From: an uncultured Armatimonadota bacterium
GTDB lineage: Bacteria > Armatimonadota > Fimbriimonadia > Fimbriimonadales > Fimbriimonadaceae
NCBI GenBank assembly: GCA_903833215.1
Contig: CAILEM010000010.1
Span: 1-64,000, forward strand
Direction: 5' to 3'
DNA length: 64,000 nucleotides
Shown here: positions 32,230 through 40,893 of the stretch, piece after piece
Layout of the letters: the number at the start of each line of letters is the position of its first letter
Position numbering within the stretch: position 1 is the first letter of the stretch
Notes under the pieces: generated by a model
Told to the model about the DNA's origin: nothing
The model's database searches: none
Seen by the model: only the letters and a program-made list of their open reading frames with translations
Translations under genes and position numbers: made by a program

Positions 32230-32829
32230 ATGCAAGTACCCACCATCCTCTTCATCAGCGGCCTGAGTTGCTCAGGGAAATCGACACTGGCCCAGAACCT
32301 GGCCGTCGCGCTGAATGGTGAAAAAATCCGCATCGATGATTACTACTTCGAGACCGATCCAGCCGAGTTTGAGAAGACTGACTTTGACGACCCGAATACC
32401 ATAGACGTCAACCTGCTGGCTTCTCATCTCGGTGCCCTCAAATCCGGTACAGCCATCGAATCCCCTCACTACGACTTTGTCGAATGCAGGTACACGGAGT
32501 TTAGGACCATTCATCCTCAGCCCTACCTAATTGTCGAGGGGCAGTATGCAGCCTATTATCCGGCGCTGCAGAAGCTCAGTGATATGACCATCTTTCTCGA
32601 TGTCCCGATAGAAACATGCCTGAACCGTCGGCTTGAGAGAGATCAGAAGATCCTCCACCGCTCGCTGGAGGATTCGAAGAACCGCTTCGAGCAGCGCGTC
32701 GCGCCAACATTTGTGGCTCATCGAAAGGTGATCATGGAAAACAGTTCCTTGTGCCTTTCCTCAGCTTCGCAATTCGAATGGCAAACCGCCGTATTGGCAG
32801 CGCTGCAGCTCAAAGCCTGTCAAGTGTGA
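32230..32829 (+). CDS. Uridine-kinase-like P-loop NTPase
   Basis: The 199-aa cytoplasmic protein has a Walker A motif GLSCSGKST (residues 11-19), then IRIDDYYFE, the DDPNTIDVNLL segment and PHYDF, in the order found in uridine kinase and related phosphoribulokinase-family enzymes. The lid region RRLERDQK with arginines follows. It probably phosphorylates a nucleoside or another small hydroxylated substrate; uridine is the default guess. Its length is close to Udk. It stands between secreted-protein genes with no operon context. Confidence 0.75.
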   Translation: MQVPTILFISGLSCSGKSTLAQNLAVALNGEKIRIDDYYFETDPAEFEKTDFDDPNTIDVNLLASHLGALKSGTAIESPHYDFVECRYTEFRTIHPQPYLIVEGQYAAYYPALQKLSDMTIFLDVPIETCLNRRLERDQKILHRSLEDSKNRFEQRVAPTFVAHRKVIMENSSLCLSSASQFEWQTAVLAALQLKACQV

Positions 32830-32842
32830 GAAAAGGAATCGC

Positions 32843-33070
32843 CTAAAGACCTAAGGTCGCAGCCAAGGCCACACGATATACAGCTTCTTCGCCGTACCGC
32901 GTCCCTAGGTAGTCGAGAATTTCAGGGTCGCATTCAAGGTCGGTACGGTTCGGAAGGACGATGCAACGCATCAAGTGCTCGTCCCCATTGGGCTCAATAA
33001 TCATGACGTCAGCCTGGCGTCCTTCAGCGGATGGCACGTCATTGACGATTCGTCCCCGCAACTCCCGCAT
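32843..33070 (-). CDS. Small hypothetical protein
   Basis: I do not recognise this 75-aa protein. The sequence reads like a real small domain: an N-terminal beta strand (RGRIVNDVPS), ADVMIIEPNGDEHLMRCIV, and a C-terminal helix pair (PEILDYLGTRYGEEAVYRV). It is convergent with the uridine-kinase-like gene, 13 nt apart. There is no signal peptide. The evidence is only frame length and composition. Confidence 0.45.
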   Translation of the reverse strand: MRELRGRIVNDVPSAEGRQADVMIIEPNGDEHLMRCIVLPNRTDLECDPEILDYLGTRYGEEAVYRVALAATLGL

Positions 33071-33396
33071 TGTCCCATTCTACAATGTGTTTTGCAGAAA
33101 AGAGGAAACTTGCAGAAAGACATCCGCTTTGGTAAATTTGTGCGGCTCAGATGGTTTTTGTGCAACTAAAAGACAAAATGTCGGATCAGGTTCCTTCTCC
33201 CCTGCTCCAGGGGCAGAAGGTCAGGATGAGGGGTAAATCATCTAAAGGTTCCAACGCCGTCGGAACAGCCTTGTCCACTCTGCCTTACAACCATGAACCA
33301 TTTCACAATGTGTGCCATCCATCTTGATCATCGAGTTTTCCCATCTCTCCGAATTCACGGCCGAACGCATCAGGACGAGGCGCGCAAGCAACAAAA

Positions 33397-33885
33397 CTAG
33401 GCTGCGACCTTGGGTGTAGCTTGCTGGGCTCGAGACGCGAGCCATTTATCAATCGCTTCTGCCCGATACCGAAAGATCCCTTCGATTTCTTTACGCACGA
33501 AAAGGGCGTGGGCAATGAGTCCGATCGGCCCAAACGGCAAGGCGTAGTCCACGGAGTCCCACATGCGGGTTTTGTTTCCCTCTGCCTTAAATTTGTGTTC
33601 ATGAACCCACTTGGTATAAGGTCCGCTGAGTTGCCGGTCAACAAATCGTACCCCCGGTTCCCATACCGAGATCTCCGTCCGCCAGCGAACGGGAATGCGA
33701 TGAATCCGGAGGCGGTAATCAATCAGACATCCCGTCTTCATCACGATTGGGAGGGGGGTGAGGATCTCGAAGCGCAATGAGGTTGGACTGAGTTTTTCCA
33801 AGTTCTCTGCCTTCGAGAAGAACTCAAAGACATCGGCTAAAGGAGCATCCAGGAGCACTTCTGAAGAATAGCGAAAAGCTTTCAT
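33397..33885 (-). CDS. SRPBCC/START-like ligand-binding protein
   Basis: The 162-aa protein begins with FRYSSEVLLDAPLADVFEFF and NLEKLSP, the opening of the SRPBCC cyclase/dehydrase group often mislabelled as a 'cell division inhibitor'. A deep hydrophobic pocket is expected between the long C-terminal helix (about 115-150) and the beta sheet. The ligand and role are unknown. ATG 33885 is preferred to 33897. It is a lone gene. Confidence 0.78.
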   Translation of the reverse strand: MKAFRYSSEVLLDAPLADVFEFFSKAENLEKLSPTSLRFEILTPLPIVMKTGCLIDYRLRIHRIPVRWRTEISVWEPGVRFVDRQLSGPYTKWVHEHKFKAEGNKTRMWDSVDYALPFGPIGLIAHALFVRKEIEGIFRYRAEAIDKWLASRAQQATPKVAA

Positions 33886-34034
33886 GGGCCAACGCATGCA
33901 TACGAGATTTAACGCCCCGTAATCTCATCCGCTCGGGGAGGGACGTTCCTCTTCGAGCAGTGTCCCCGTAATTGGGGCCATCAATTCCGTCGATATGACC
34001 CATTTCGGCGATCTTTTCTGACCATAATTGCGAG

Positions 34035-34265
34035 GTGACTACGCTGAGCGTGCATGAAGCCAAGGCTAGGTTCTCTGAGGTGCTTCGACTTGTTGAGGCC
34101 GGTGAGACGGTGATTGTCACTCGCCATAACGCTCCCGTCGCCGAGATCAAGCCGCTCGTCCCGATTCAAATCAAGTTGGGTGCATTTCAGGGAGAGTTTC
34201 CTGTTCCAGATAGCGCGTTCGCCCCGCTAACGAATGAAGAGATGAAGGAGTGGTACGGTGAATAG
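34035..34265 (+). CDS. Phd/YefM-type antitoxin of a VapBC-like pair
   Basis: This 76-aa protein starts at GTG 34035 and carries the Phd/YefM DNA-binding fold: TTLSVHEAKARFSEVLRLVE followed by GETVIVTRHNAPVAEIKP. The C-terminal part (SAFAPLTNEEMKEWY) is the likely toxin-wrapping segment. The gene overlaps the PIN toxin gene by 8 nt, the usual arrangement of antitoxin first. It should repress its own promoter together with the toxin. Confidence 0.9.
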   Translation: MTTLSVHEAKARFSEVLRLVEAGETVIVTRHNAPVAEIKPLVPIQIKLGAFQGEFPVPDSAFAPLTNEEMKEWYGE

Positions 34266-34653
34266 TCTTCGCCTCCTGCTCGATACGAACGTCTTCATCT
34301 GGGCGGCCGTGGATCCTCGCAAACTCAGCGCCACCGCCGCTGCTGTCATTGCCGATCCAGACATCATTCGATACGTCAGCGTTGTGACCGTCTGGGAAAT
34401 GCAGATCAAGCACGCGGTGGGGAAGTTACCACTTAAGGAAAACGCCGACCTCACCGCCGCGCGCTTTGCGAAAGAACTCCGCGCCGAATTCATTGCCCCC
34501 AGCATCCTCCACGTCGCCGAACTCCAGCGCCTGCCGAGAACCCACAACGACCCTTTCGACCGAATGATCATGGCCCAAGCCATCACCGAAGGCCTAACCC
34601 TAGTCACCCCCGACCCCATCTTCGCCGGCTATCCCGTCTCCGTGCTTTGGTAA
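34258..34653 (+). CDS. PIN-domain ribonuclease toxin (VapC-like)
   Basis: The 131-aa protein is a PIN-domain nuclease that probably cleaves RNA when freed from its antitoxin. The acidic site residues are present: Asp9 in LLLDTNVFIW, Glu47 in TVWEMQIKHAVG, and Asp98 and Asp101 in HNDPFDRMIMAQA. It starts at GTG 34258 inside the antitoxin stop region. Length and motifs match the group of PIN toxins paired with Phd-type antitoxins. It forms a complete type II toxin-antitoxin module. Confidence 0.92.
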   Translation: MNSLRLLLDTNVFIWAAVDPRKLSATAAAVIADPDIIRYVSVVTVWEMQIKHAVGKLPLKENADLTAARFAKELRAEFIAPSILHVAELQRLPRTHNDPFDRMIMAQAITEGLTLVTPDPIFAGYPVSVLW

Positions 34654-35025
34654 TCACAAGCGTCCACCCACAACCTCCACCCACCCCGTAGTCGAAGTCT
34701 CCGTGGGTCGTCCGGAACTTGCTTGTTCGTTAACCGAAAACCCACAATCTCCATCCGCCCCGTAGCCGGCGGTGATCGTACCGACGAGGGAACTTGCAGC
34801 GTCAACCAAATTCTCGAACGCTAAGAGAACTACATAACGATGCCGACGATGAACACGGATAGCCATCGACACAAACAACCCTGAGGTTTCGGAGAAGGAA
34901 GTCCCCGCCGAGTTAGCTGCTATGTTGCCGTACTCCTGCGCCTCTCAAGAATCCACAACGACGCCATCTCCGCAAAAAATGAGTGTTTCTGTGGTGGTAG
35001 CCGGAAGCTTTTGGCGCAATCCTCA
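34654..35025. repeat. Two adjacent family B-type repeats, then non-coding DNA
   Basis: Variant B5 lies at about 34665-34725 (CCGTAGTCGAAGTCTCC...TCGTCCGGAAC). The standard B4 core GTAGCCGGCGGTGATCGTAC is at 34762. After 34805, up to the stop of the nucleotidyltransferase gene, I find no gene, hairpin or repeat of note. Confidence 0.65.
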
Positions 35026-35562
35026 TTAGCCAGATCGATAGAACGACTCAAATAAGTTGAACGCCATGCTGCCGCCTTCGGCGAGGCACCAACTCTTTAA
35101 CGCGTCGACGTCAATCGGACGAACGCACGCAACCGCTGCGGCTTGTCTCGCTGAATTGGCATCTCGCCAATGGATAGCAGCCGCCATCCGATCCTTCACA
35201 CAGTCCAAGGGAGTTACGATATATAACGTCTTGCCATCTCTCTCCCAGGTTTCCCACGCGGTCACAACTGTGTCTCCGACCGCTAGCGGTCCAGGAAGAA
35301 ATTCCAGCGTGTACGGAATATCGGGATGGGCATAAATGCCACGGGATTTGGTTTCATAGAATCCCAGATCCAGAATTGGAGCCGCACTGGGCATTGCCAC
35401 CGCGAAATGAAGAATGAAATCGAGGTCGCGTGTCTCGTTTGCTCGTGGGGAATATACCGAAGCGGCCCCTCCTCCTGAAAGCACCACGGTGACGCCAGCG
35501 TTCTTGAGAGCTGTACACACAAGAAAAGCAACGTCTTCAATTGTGTCATCCTTAAGGTCCAT
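35026..35562 (-). CDS. Nucleotidyltransferase-fold protein (AbiEii/MNT-like)
   Basis: The 178-aa protein shows the nucleotidyltransferase pattern GGGAASVYS followed by ETRDLDFIL, where the Asp-x-Asp pair of the catalytic site should lie, and a later VTPLDCVKDRMAAA segment common to AbiEii-like and related proteins. It overlaps the winged-helix gene by one nucleotide (TGATG), so it is the second member of a two-gene operon. This layout resembles type IV toxin-antitoxin modules in which a winged-helix antitoxin represses the operon and a nucleotidyltransferase acts as toxin. Toxicity is inferred. ATG 35562 is preferred. Confidence 0.78.
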   Translation of the reverse strand: MDLKDDTIEDVAFLVCTALKNAGVTVVLSGGGAASVYSPRANETRDLDFILHFAVAMPSAAPILDLGFYETKSRGIYAHPDIPYTLEFLPGPLAVGDTVVTAWETWERDGKTLYIVTPLDCVKDRMAAAIHWRDANSARQAAAVACVRPIDVDALKSWCLAEGGSMAFNLFESFYRSG

Positions 35563-35900
35563 CAAAGCTCCTTTCCAGGGCGTCGAGGTCTTCGCCGCAA
35601 TTCAGAAACCGCCTGAACGAGTCCCGGATGAGAAGACGCCATTTTCTCCAACAGCGGCATCAATTCGTTTTTGTATGGATAACGAGGATTGATCGAAACA
35701 CGTCTAGAACGTCCTTCCAATACCCCGGAAAGGACTCCCGCTTGTTCGAGTGAAAGAATCGCTTTGTTCACGTTCGTCGCATTGGCATCGAGTATCCGCG
35801 CGAGTTCCCGTCCATGACTCTCTCCAAGAAGTGCCAAAAGGAGCAAGACGTTCGTGCGTGTGCCCGTCCCGAACAAGCCGACATCGCGTGTAATCCCCAT
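35562..35900 (-). CDS. Winged-helix transcriptional regulator
   Basis: The 112-aa protein has a helix-turn-helix (GRELARILDANATNVNKAI, about residues 30-48) and a wing (LEGRSRRVSINPRYP), then a C-terminal helix. Such short winged-helix proteins often precede AbiEii-like nucleotidyltransferases. It probably binds the 21-bp inverted repeat that begins 14 bp upstream of its start codon and so controls both itself and the small divergent gene at 36042. It is coupled to the nucleotidyltransferase by TGATG. Compared with AbiEi it is shorter and lacks the second domain. Confidence 0.75.
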   Translation of the reverse strand: MGITRDVGLFGTGTRTNVLLLLALLGESHGRELARILDANATNVNKAILSLEQAGVLSGVLEGRSRRVSINPRYPYKNELMPLLEKMASSHPGLVQAVSELRRRPRRPGKEL

Positions 35901-35913
35901 TGTAAATAAGTAT

Positions 35914-35972
35914 GACCTCTTTTGGAATTCATATGGATACTATTAGTGTTTATATGAACTCCAAAAGAGATC
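35914..35972. promoter_or_regulatory. 21-bp inverted repeat, probable operator
   Basis: GACCTCTTTTGGAATTCATAT (35914-35934, 21 nt) is matched by the reverse complement of 35952-35972 with two mismatches, separated by 17 bp. It lies between the divergent winged-helix gene and the gene at 36042, in an AT-rich region that should hold both promoters. Confidence 0.85.
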
Positions 35973-36029
35973 AAAAGATGATGATTGGAAGTTTTCCGAA
36001 ATATTTCGTATAGGTAGACAAATATATAC

Positions 36030-36035
36030 TATAAT
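36030..36035 (+). promoter_or_regulatory. -10 box placing the transcript start at the ATG
   Basis: A perfect TATAAT at 36030-36035 lies only 6 nt before the ATG at 36042, so the mRNA would be leaderless or nearly so. No ribosome-binding site precedes the ATG. The -35 element is not clear. Confidence 0.5.
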
Positions 36036-36041
36036 GCTCTC

Positions 36042-36287
36042 ATGACTCCCGACGAGCAAGTCAAAGACGTTCTTCAGTTCTTCGCCGATCACACACGTAA
36101 CCGACCTCTGATCTATGAAGAGATCGCAAAAACCGCCAACCGATGGGACGATCTGAACCCAGATCAAAAGGTTGTTTTGTTCGAGCGCTGCGCCCGAAGA
36201 TTTGGGGCCGTCCATCCGACATTGGCAACAAAGGACCGCGTGACGCACGCGCGAGAAGCGGTCACAAGAATCGCTGCCCTCGCCTAA
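36042..36287 (+). CDS. Small hypothetical protein divergent from the winged-helix/NTase pair
   Basis: This 81-aa basic protein has an all-helical look (EQVKDVLQFFADHTR, LNPDQKVVLFERCARRF) and ends IAALA. No domain is recognised. It faces the winged-helix/nucleotidyltransferase operon across the 21-bp inverted repeat, so it may be co-regulated with it. The start is supported by a TATAAT box with a leaderless layout. It ends 64 nt before the histidine kinase gene. Confidence 0.55.
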   Translation: MTPDEQVKDVLQFFADHTRNRPLIYEEIAKTANRWDDLNPDQKVVLFERCARRFGAVHPTLATKDRVTHAREAVTRIAALA

Positions 36288-36351
36288 TGCGGGGACGGTC
36301 GGACGAAATTCAGCCCATAGGGCAGCCTCCACGGGTTAAGCTAACTGCTGA

Positions 36352-37554
36352 ATGGGCTTGATCCAGAAGTTCACCAAAGACCTGTCATCGCGGCGCGCCC
36401 AGCACCTTGTGTACTTACTACACATTTGGCTCTGCGTCCCGTTCTTGTTCTTTTGGGTCTTGGACCACCGAACGACCAAGCTATTACAGCCGCAAATAGT
36501 CTTTCAACTGAAGGGCCTCGTCATTGGAATGATCGCCTACATGATCGTTCGTACGTGGCTTGCTTACGTCGATCCGCCAAACCTCAAGTGGTGGTACGTG
36601 TTTCCACCCATTGACGTAGGTGTCATCACGCTGTTACTGCTAACCACTCAGCGAGGACCCATGAGCAACATTACGTTGCTCTTCTTTCTCCCAATCGTGC
36701 AGGCGTCAGGGACACTGAATGTTAGGTGGTCCGCCGCCGTTGGATTGATGGTCGTGGTCGGAACCGCCCTCTCCACACTAACGGCAGATCCGAACATCGC
36801 CCTCGCTGCTCCAACGAACTTCCGGGAGCTTTTGCACGACGACCCCCTGAACGTAGTCTTTCGGGTTTATTTCCTCCTGATCATCTCAAGCCTCATGGCG
36901 TATCAAGCCCTGATTGCAGCTGGATTCCGGGAGCGGCTGGGTGTCGCCGCCGACCGAAACCGAATCGCGATGGACATGCATGACGGTTTGCAGGGCCATC
37001 TCATCGCGATTGCTTCTCAGCTAGAACTCATCTCCCACGTCGCCCTCAAGGACGGACCTCGTGCTGCAGAACTTGCTCAAGAGGGCCGAGAATCCGCCCG
37101 CCAAGCCGCCGACGAGTTGCGCTTCCTGGTTCAACGCTTGAGAACTCCAACTCTCGCCAGTGGGTTTGTTGGGGCTCTGCGCCAATACTCCCATAACATC
37201 TGTGATCGTCACAGCATAAGCTTGGTCTTCGAGGTGGAGGGGACCGAAGAGGCGATGGAACTCGATGTTGAAAACGCTCTCTTTCGCATCGCTCAAGAGG
37301 CGCTTACCAACGTCGTCAAACACGCCAACGCCAAAGCCGTGACAGTTACTCTTAACCTCTCCGGCACCAAAGCACGTCTGGTGGTGGCGGACGATGGATG
37401 CAGCTTCGATCCTACACTTGCGCCCGAGGGAGTAGGACTGGAGAGTATGCGAGCCAGAGCTATCACTTGCGGTGGTGAGGTCAAAGTCCTTGCAGACCCA
37501 ATGAACGGAACCCGAATCGAAGCAGTATTCAAACGAGGTGCCAACCATGCCTGA
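36352..37554 (+). CDS. NarL-type sensor histidine kinase
   Basis: The 400-aa membrane kinase has about six transmembrane helices in residues 20-190, with no large periplasmic sensor loop, so it may sense a membrane or internal signal. The HisKA_3 dimerisation motif RNRIAMDMHDGLQGH places the phospho-accepting histidine at about residue 210. The HATPase domain follows (FRIAQEALTNVVKHA for the N box, VVADDGCSFDP for G1, GVGLESMRARA for G2). Its end overlaps the response regulator gene by 8 nt, so they form one two-component unit. The signal is not identifiable. Confidence 0.92.
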   Translation: MGLIQKFTKDLSSRRAQHLVYLLHIWLCVPFLFFWVLDHRTTKLLQPQIVFQLKGLVIGMIAYMIVRTWLAYVDPPNLKWWYVFPPIDVGVITLLLLTTQRGPMSNITLLFFLPIVQASGTLNVRWSAAVGLMVVVGTALSTLTADPNIALAAPTNFRELLHDDPLNVVFRVYFLLIISSLMAYQALIAAGFRERLGVAADRNRIAMDMHDGLQGHLIAIASQLELISHVALKDGPRAAELAQEGRESARQAADELRFLVQRLRTPTLASGFVGALRQYSHNICDRHSISLVFEVEGTEEAMELDVENALFRIAQEALTNVVKHANAKAVTVTLNLSGTKARLVVADDGCSFDPTLAPEGVGLESMRARAITCGGEVKVLADPMNGTRIEAVFKRGANHA

Positions 37555-38218
37555 ACAAAGAATCCGAGTTCAAATCGTCGAAGACGATAGCGTCCTACGT
37601 CGTACCCTCGCCGAACTGATCCGCCTAGAGGACGACCTCCTCGTCGTGAGTGAAGCATCCAACGGAGAGCAAGCTTTTGCCGAGGCGATGGTGGTTCATC
37701 CCGACGTCGTCCTCATGGACATTCAGATGCCCCGTATGAACGGTATTGACGCCACTCGCCGCATTCGTGAGAAGTTGCCTGAGACCCACGTCGTTATGCT
37801 CACGAAGTTTGGTGATGACGAAAACGTATTCGCGGCAATCAAAGCAGGCGCGCTCGGCTATGTCCTAAAAGACGCTGGCCTTGAGGAGATCGTAAGGGTC
37901 ATCCGCAACGCAATGAAAGGCGACGGATCGCTGAGCCCCGCTCTCGTTGCTCGAGTGATGGCCGAGTTCAATCGACTATCACAGTCGGCCATCCATAACC
38001 GACAAGTATTCGCGGAACTCAGTCGCAGGGAAGTCGAAGTACTTGAGTGCATCGCGGCTGGAATGAAGAACGCAGCCATCGCCGACAAACTCTTCCTAAG
38101 TGAGAAGACCGTTAAAAGCCACGTCGGCAGCATCTTTAAGAAGCTCCAAGTGAATGATCGAACCGAGGCTACCATCCGAGCCAAAGAGGGTGGCATCTCA
38201 CCTGCCACCCAGAACTGA
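37547..38218 (+). CDS. NarL/FixJ-family response regulator
   Basis: The 223-aa protein has a receiver domain (about 5-120) with VEDDS near the start, the phosphorylation site Asp58 in VVLMDIQMPRMNG and the Lys in MLTKFG, and a LuxR-type helix-turn-helix (about 160-215; LSRREVEVLECIAAGMKNA and LSEKTVKSHVGSIF). It should be phosphorylated by the kinase encoded just upstream. ATG 37547 is preferred to the GTG three codons earlier. Target genes are not obvious. Confidence 0.94.
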   Translation: MPEQRIRVQIVEDDSVLRRTLAELIRLEDDLLVVSEASNGEQAFAEAMVVHPDVVLMDIQMPRMNGIDATRRIREKLPETHVVMLTKFGDDENVFAAIKAGALGYVLKDAGLEEIVRVIRNAMKGDGSLSPALVARVMAEFNRLSQSAIHNRQVFAELSRREVEVLECIAAGMKNAAIADKLFLSEKTVKSHVGSIFKKLQVNDRTEATIRAKEGGISPATQN

Positions 38219-38226
38219 TCTGTGCT

Positions 38227-39237
38227 CTAGGCTGGACGAGAATTCGGGCCGAAGTTCGCTGAGTAGTAGTTGACGTGATGCGAACCAGGTTCGAAGATTT
38301 CATCAATCTGTTTGAGGGTTTTTTCGGTGAGCGTGGTTTGACAAGCCTCAATCGACTCACGAAGCTGAAGTTCAGAACGCGCGCCGATGATTGGCGATGT
38401 GATCCCAGGCTGCGAAGCCACCCACGCCAAACTGAGCTGCGCCATCGTCATTTCCAGTTTCTCCGCCACCTTTTTGAGCCGCAGAAGCTTTTGGGTGGGA
38501 AGTTGCTTCAGACGTCCTGCGGGATCGCTGGAGGAATACCGTGCACCGTCTGCCTTACCATCCAGATATTTTCCACTGAGCATTCCGCCGGCTAGAGGCG
38601 ACCAAGGAATCACAGCGTAGTCGTAGGTGCGACAGAAGGGAAGCAACTCGCGCTCAACTCGACGATCCAAAAGATTGTAAGGAGGCTGCTCCGACACGAA
38701 GCCTGCTGCCCCAAGCGACTTGGCAACATAATGCGCCTCGCACACTTGCCAGGCGGCAAAGGTGGAGCACCCTGCATACCGAATCTTTCCCGCCCGCCTA
38801 AGGTCATCCAAAGCGCGGATGGTCTCATCAATCGGAATCTGAGGCTGCGGACGGTGGATCTGATAAAGGTCAATCCAATCGGTCTTAAGGCGCTTCAAAG
38901 ATGCGTCGCAAGCCTCGATAATGTGCCGGTAGCTGTTACCCCAGGCATTCGGGTCGTTGTCATCCATTTTCCCATGGCACTTGGTAGCAAGAACGATCCG
39001 TTCGCGCTTACCACCCTTGAGTGCTTTCCCAAGAATCTTTTCGCTAGTGCCTCGCGCGTAAACGTCGGCCGTGTCGAAAAAATTGACGCCAAGGTCGATC
39101 GCCATGTCCGTAAGTTGAATGGAGGTCTCCTCATGAGATCCCCAGTCGTTCGGCTCCCACCCAAAAGTCATCGTGCCAAAACACGCCACGGAAACCTGAA
39201 CGCCAGTTCGGCCAAGCGGTCGATAAACCATGTTCAT
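38227..39237 (-). CDS. Aldo/keto reductase
   Basis: This 336-aa cytoplasmic NADPH-dependent oxidoreductase starts at ATG 39237 (YRPLGRTGVQVSVACFGTM). The catalytic tetrad is seen: Asp and Tyr in FFDTADVYARGTSEKILG, Lys in VLATKCHGKM and His in LYQIHRPQP. The C-terminal cofactor segment SPIIGARSELQLRESI is present. It belongs to the large group of uncharacterised AKRs similar to YghZ/L-glyceraldehyde-3-phosphate reductase-type enzymes, and its substrate is open. It is divergent from guaB. Confidence 0.92.
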   Translation of the reverse strand: MNMVYRPLGRTGVQVSVACFGTMTFGWEPNDWGSHEETSIQLTDMAIDLGVNFFDTADVYARGTSEKILGKALKGGKRERIVLATKCHGKMDDNDPNAWGNSYRHIIEACDASLKRLKTDWIDLYQIHRPQPQIPIDETIRALDDLRRAGKIRYAGCSTFAAWQVCEAHYVAKSLGAAGFVSEQPPYNLLDRRVERELLPFCRTYDYAVIPWSPLAGGMLSGKYLDGKADGARYSSSDPAGRLKQLPTQKLLRLKKVAEKLEMTMAQLSLAWVASQPGITSPIIGARSELQLRESIEACQTTLTEKTLKQIDEIFEPGSHHVNYYSANFGPNSRPA

Positions 39238-39303
39238 CCTTTTACCTCGCAGCAAGGGTGAGCCGACGCGTGCCATAATCAAATGAAAAGCCAAGGAGCC
39301 CCA

Positions 39304-40782
39304 ATGCCCGCTTTTCGCGAAGGTCTCAGCTTCGACGACATTCTTCTCGTTCCAAAACACACCGAAGTCTTGCCCAGTCAGGTCGATCTCTCGACCGCGT
39401 TTCTTCCTGGAATTAGACTACGAGTCCCGATTGTGTCCGCCCCAATGGATACCGTCACAGACGCCAGATTGGCAGTAGCAATTGCTCGGGAAGGAGGCGT
39501 CGGCGTACTTCATCGAAATATGCCAATAGAGCTTCAAGCCGAAGCAGTTGATCGAGTCAAACGATCTGAGAGTGGCGTCATCACCAAGCCATTCAAACTT
39601 GAGGCAGATAAAACGCTTCAAGACGCGATGAACTTGATGGAGCGATTCCATATTTCAGGCGTTCCCATCGTTAGTTCCGACGGCAAACTCGTCGGCATCC
39701 TCACCAACCGCGACATCCGCTTCGAAACCGACTTCACCAAGAATATTTCCGAGCGAATGACCAGCAAGAACCTCATCACCGGTGCTGTGGGGACAACTCT
39801 TGAGCAAGCCCAAGAAATGCTTGCTGACCACCGAATTGAAAAGCTCCCGATCGTTGACGATCAGGGACATCTCAAAGGCCTTATCACCATCAAGGACATC
39901 TTGAAGGTGAAGCAACACCCGCTTTCCACCAAAGACGCAAAGGGGCGACTGATCGTTGGTGCTGCTATCGGTGCCTTACGGCAATCCTACGAGCGAGCCA
40001 AAGCTCTCCAGGATGCAGGTGTCGACTTCATCGTGATTGACGCGGCTCATGGACACTCGGCTGGTGTCATGAACTGCCTCAAGATGTTGAAGGAGAAACT
40101 GCCCGACCTCAAAGTCATTGCAGGAAATGTCGCCACAAAGCAGGGCGTCAAAGACTTGGTTGCCCTTGGCGCCGACGCTTTGAGGCTCGGCATCGGAGCA
40201 GGTTCCATTTGCACCACACGCGTCGTTGCCGGCGTCGGTGTTCCTCAGTTCACTGCCGTTCTAGACTGTTGTGAAGAGGCCAATCGACTTGGCATTCCCA
40301 CCATTGCTGACGGAGGAATCCGTTCCTCTGGCGACATCGTCAAGTGCCTGGCTGCGGGCGCGAGCAGTGTCATGATGGGCAACATGTTTGCCGGTTGTGA
40401 GGAAAGCCCAGGAGAAGTAGAAATCTTCCGAAACCGTGCCTATAAGGTCTATCGCGGTATGGGAAGCGTCAGCGCTATGAAGCAAGGCTCTTCCGATCGC
40501 TACATGCAGGTGAAGGAAGCTGGTGGTGTCATCGTTCCAGAAGGTGTCGAAGGTCGAGTGCCATTCAAGGGGTCGCTGGCCGACACCATGAATCAGTTGG
40601 TTGGCGGCCTCCGTTCCGGAATGGGCTATGTCGGCGCTCCCGATCTCGTGGCTCTGCGTGAATCCGCTGAGTTCCTCAAGATCACCAACGCTGCGCTTCG
40701 AGAGAGTCATCCTCACGACGTGCAGATCACCAAAGAGCCACCGAACTACACCAGTCCATGGGGTAGCAGCGAAGGCGAGTAA
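39304..40782 (+). CDS. guaB: IMP dehydrogenase
   Basis: The 492-aa enzyme converts IMP to XMP, the committed step of GTP synthesis. It has the N-terminal FDDILLVP, two CBS domains (about 95-145 and 155-205) inserted in the TIM barrel, the catalytic loop [17 protein letters not shown] with Cys303, the [18 protein letters not shown] segment and the flap YRGMGS. ATG 39304 follows an aaggag site; the ATG at 39283 does not. Size and domain order are canonical. Confidence 0.98.
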   Translation: MPAFREGLSFDDILLVPKHTEVLPSQVDLSTAFLPGIRLRVPIVSAPMDTVTDARLAVAIAREGGVGVLHRNMPIELQAEAVDRVKRSESGVITKPFKLEADKTLQDAMNLMERFHISGVPIVSSDGKLVGILTNRDIRFETDFTKNISERMTSKNLITGAVGTTLEQAQEMLADHRIEKLPIVDDQGHLKGLITIKDILKVKQHPLSTKDAKGRLIVGAAIGALRQSYERAKALQDAGVDFIVIDAAHGHSAGVMNCLKMLKEKLPDLKVIAGNVATKQGVKDLVALGADALRLGIGAGSICTTRVVAGVGVPQFTAVLDCCEEANRLGIPTIADGGIRSSGDIVKCLAAGASSVMMGNMFAGCEESPGEVEIFRNRAYKVYRGMGSVSAMKQGSSDRYMQVKEAGGVIVPEGVEGRVPFKGSLADTMNQLVGGLRSGMGYVGAPDLVALRESAEFLKITNAALRESHPHDVQITKEPPNYTSPWGSSEGE

Positions 40783-40807
40783 CGAATCTCGAAGCCGAGA
40801 ATCGAAA

Positions 40808-40837
40808 GAATCCTCTTGGCGATTGCCAAGGGGATTC
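40808..40837 (+). terminator. Hairpin after guaB
   Basis: GAATCCTCTTGGC (40808-40820) pairs with GCCAAGGGGATTC (40825-40837) over 13 bp with one G-U pair, 26 nt past the guaB stop. No U-run follows, so it may be a weak or Rho-assisted terminator. Confidence 0.6.
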
Positions 40838-40893
40838 CTGATATAGAATCACCAAATCGACTTGAGAATGATCGCGTAGGGAGGCTCCTCTCG

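Noticed and set aside
33190-33240. Common 'CTGCTCCAGGGGCAGAAGG' segment as a functional site
   Set aside because: It resembles a widespread low-information intergenic phrase, and I see only one copy here, so nothing can be claimed.
33242-33445. 67-residue minus-strand frame after the SRPBCC gene
   Set aside because: It has no ribosome-binding site or protein-like composition and overlaps the SRPBCC gene end in another frame.
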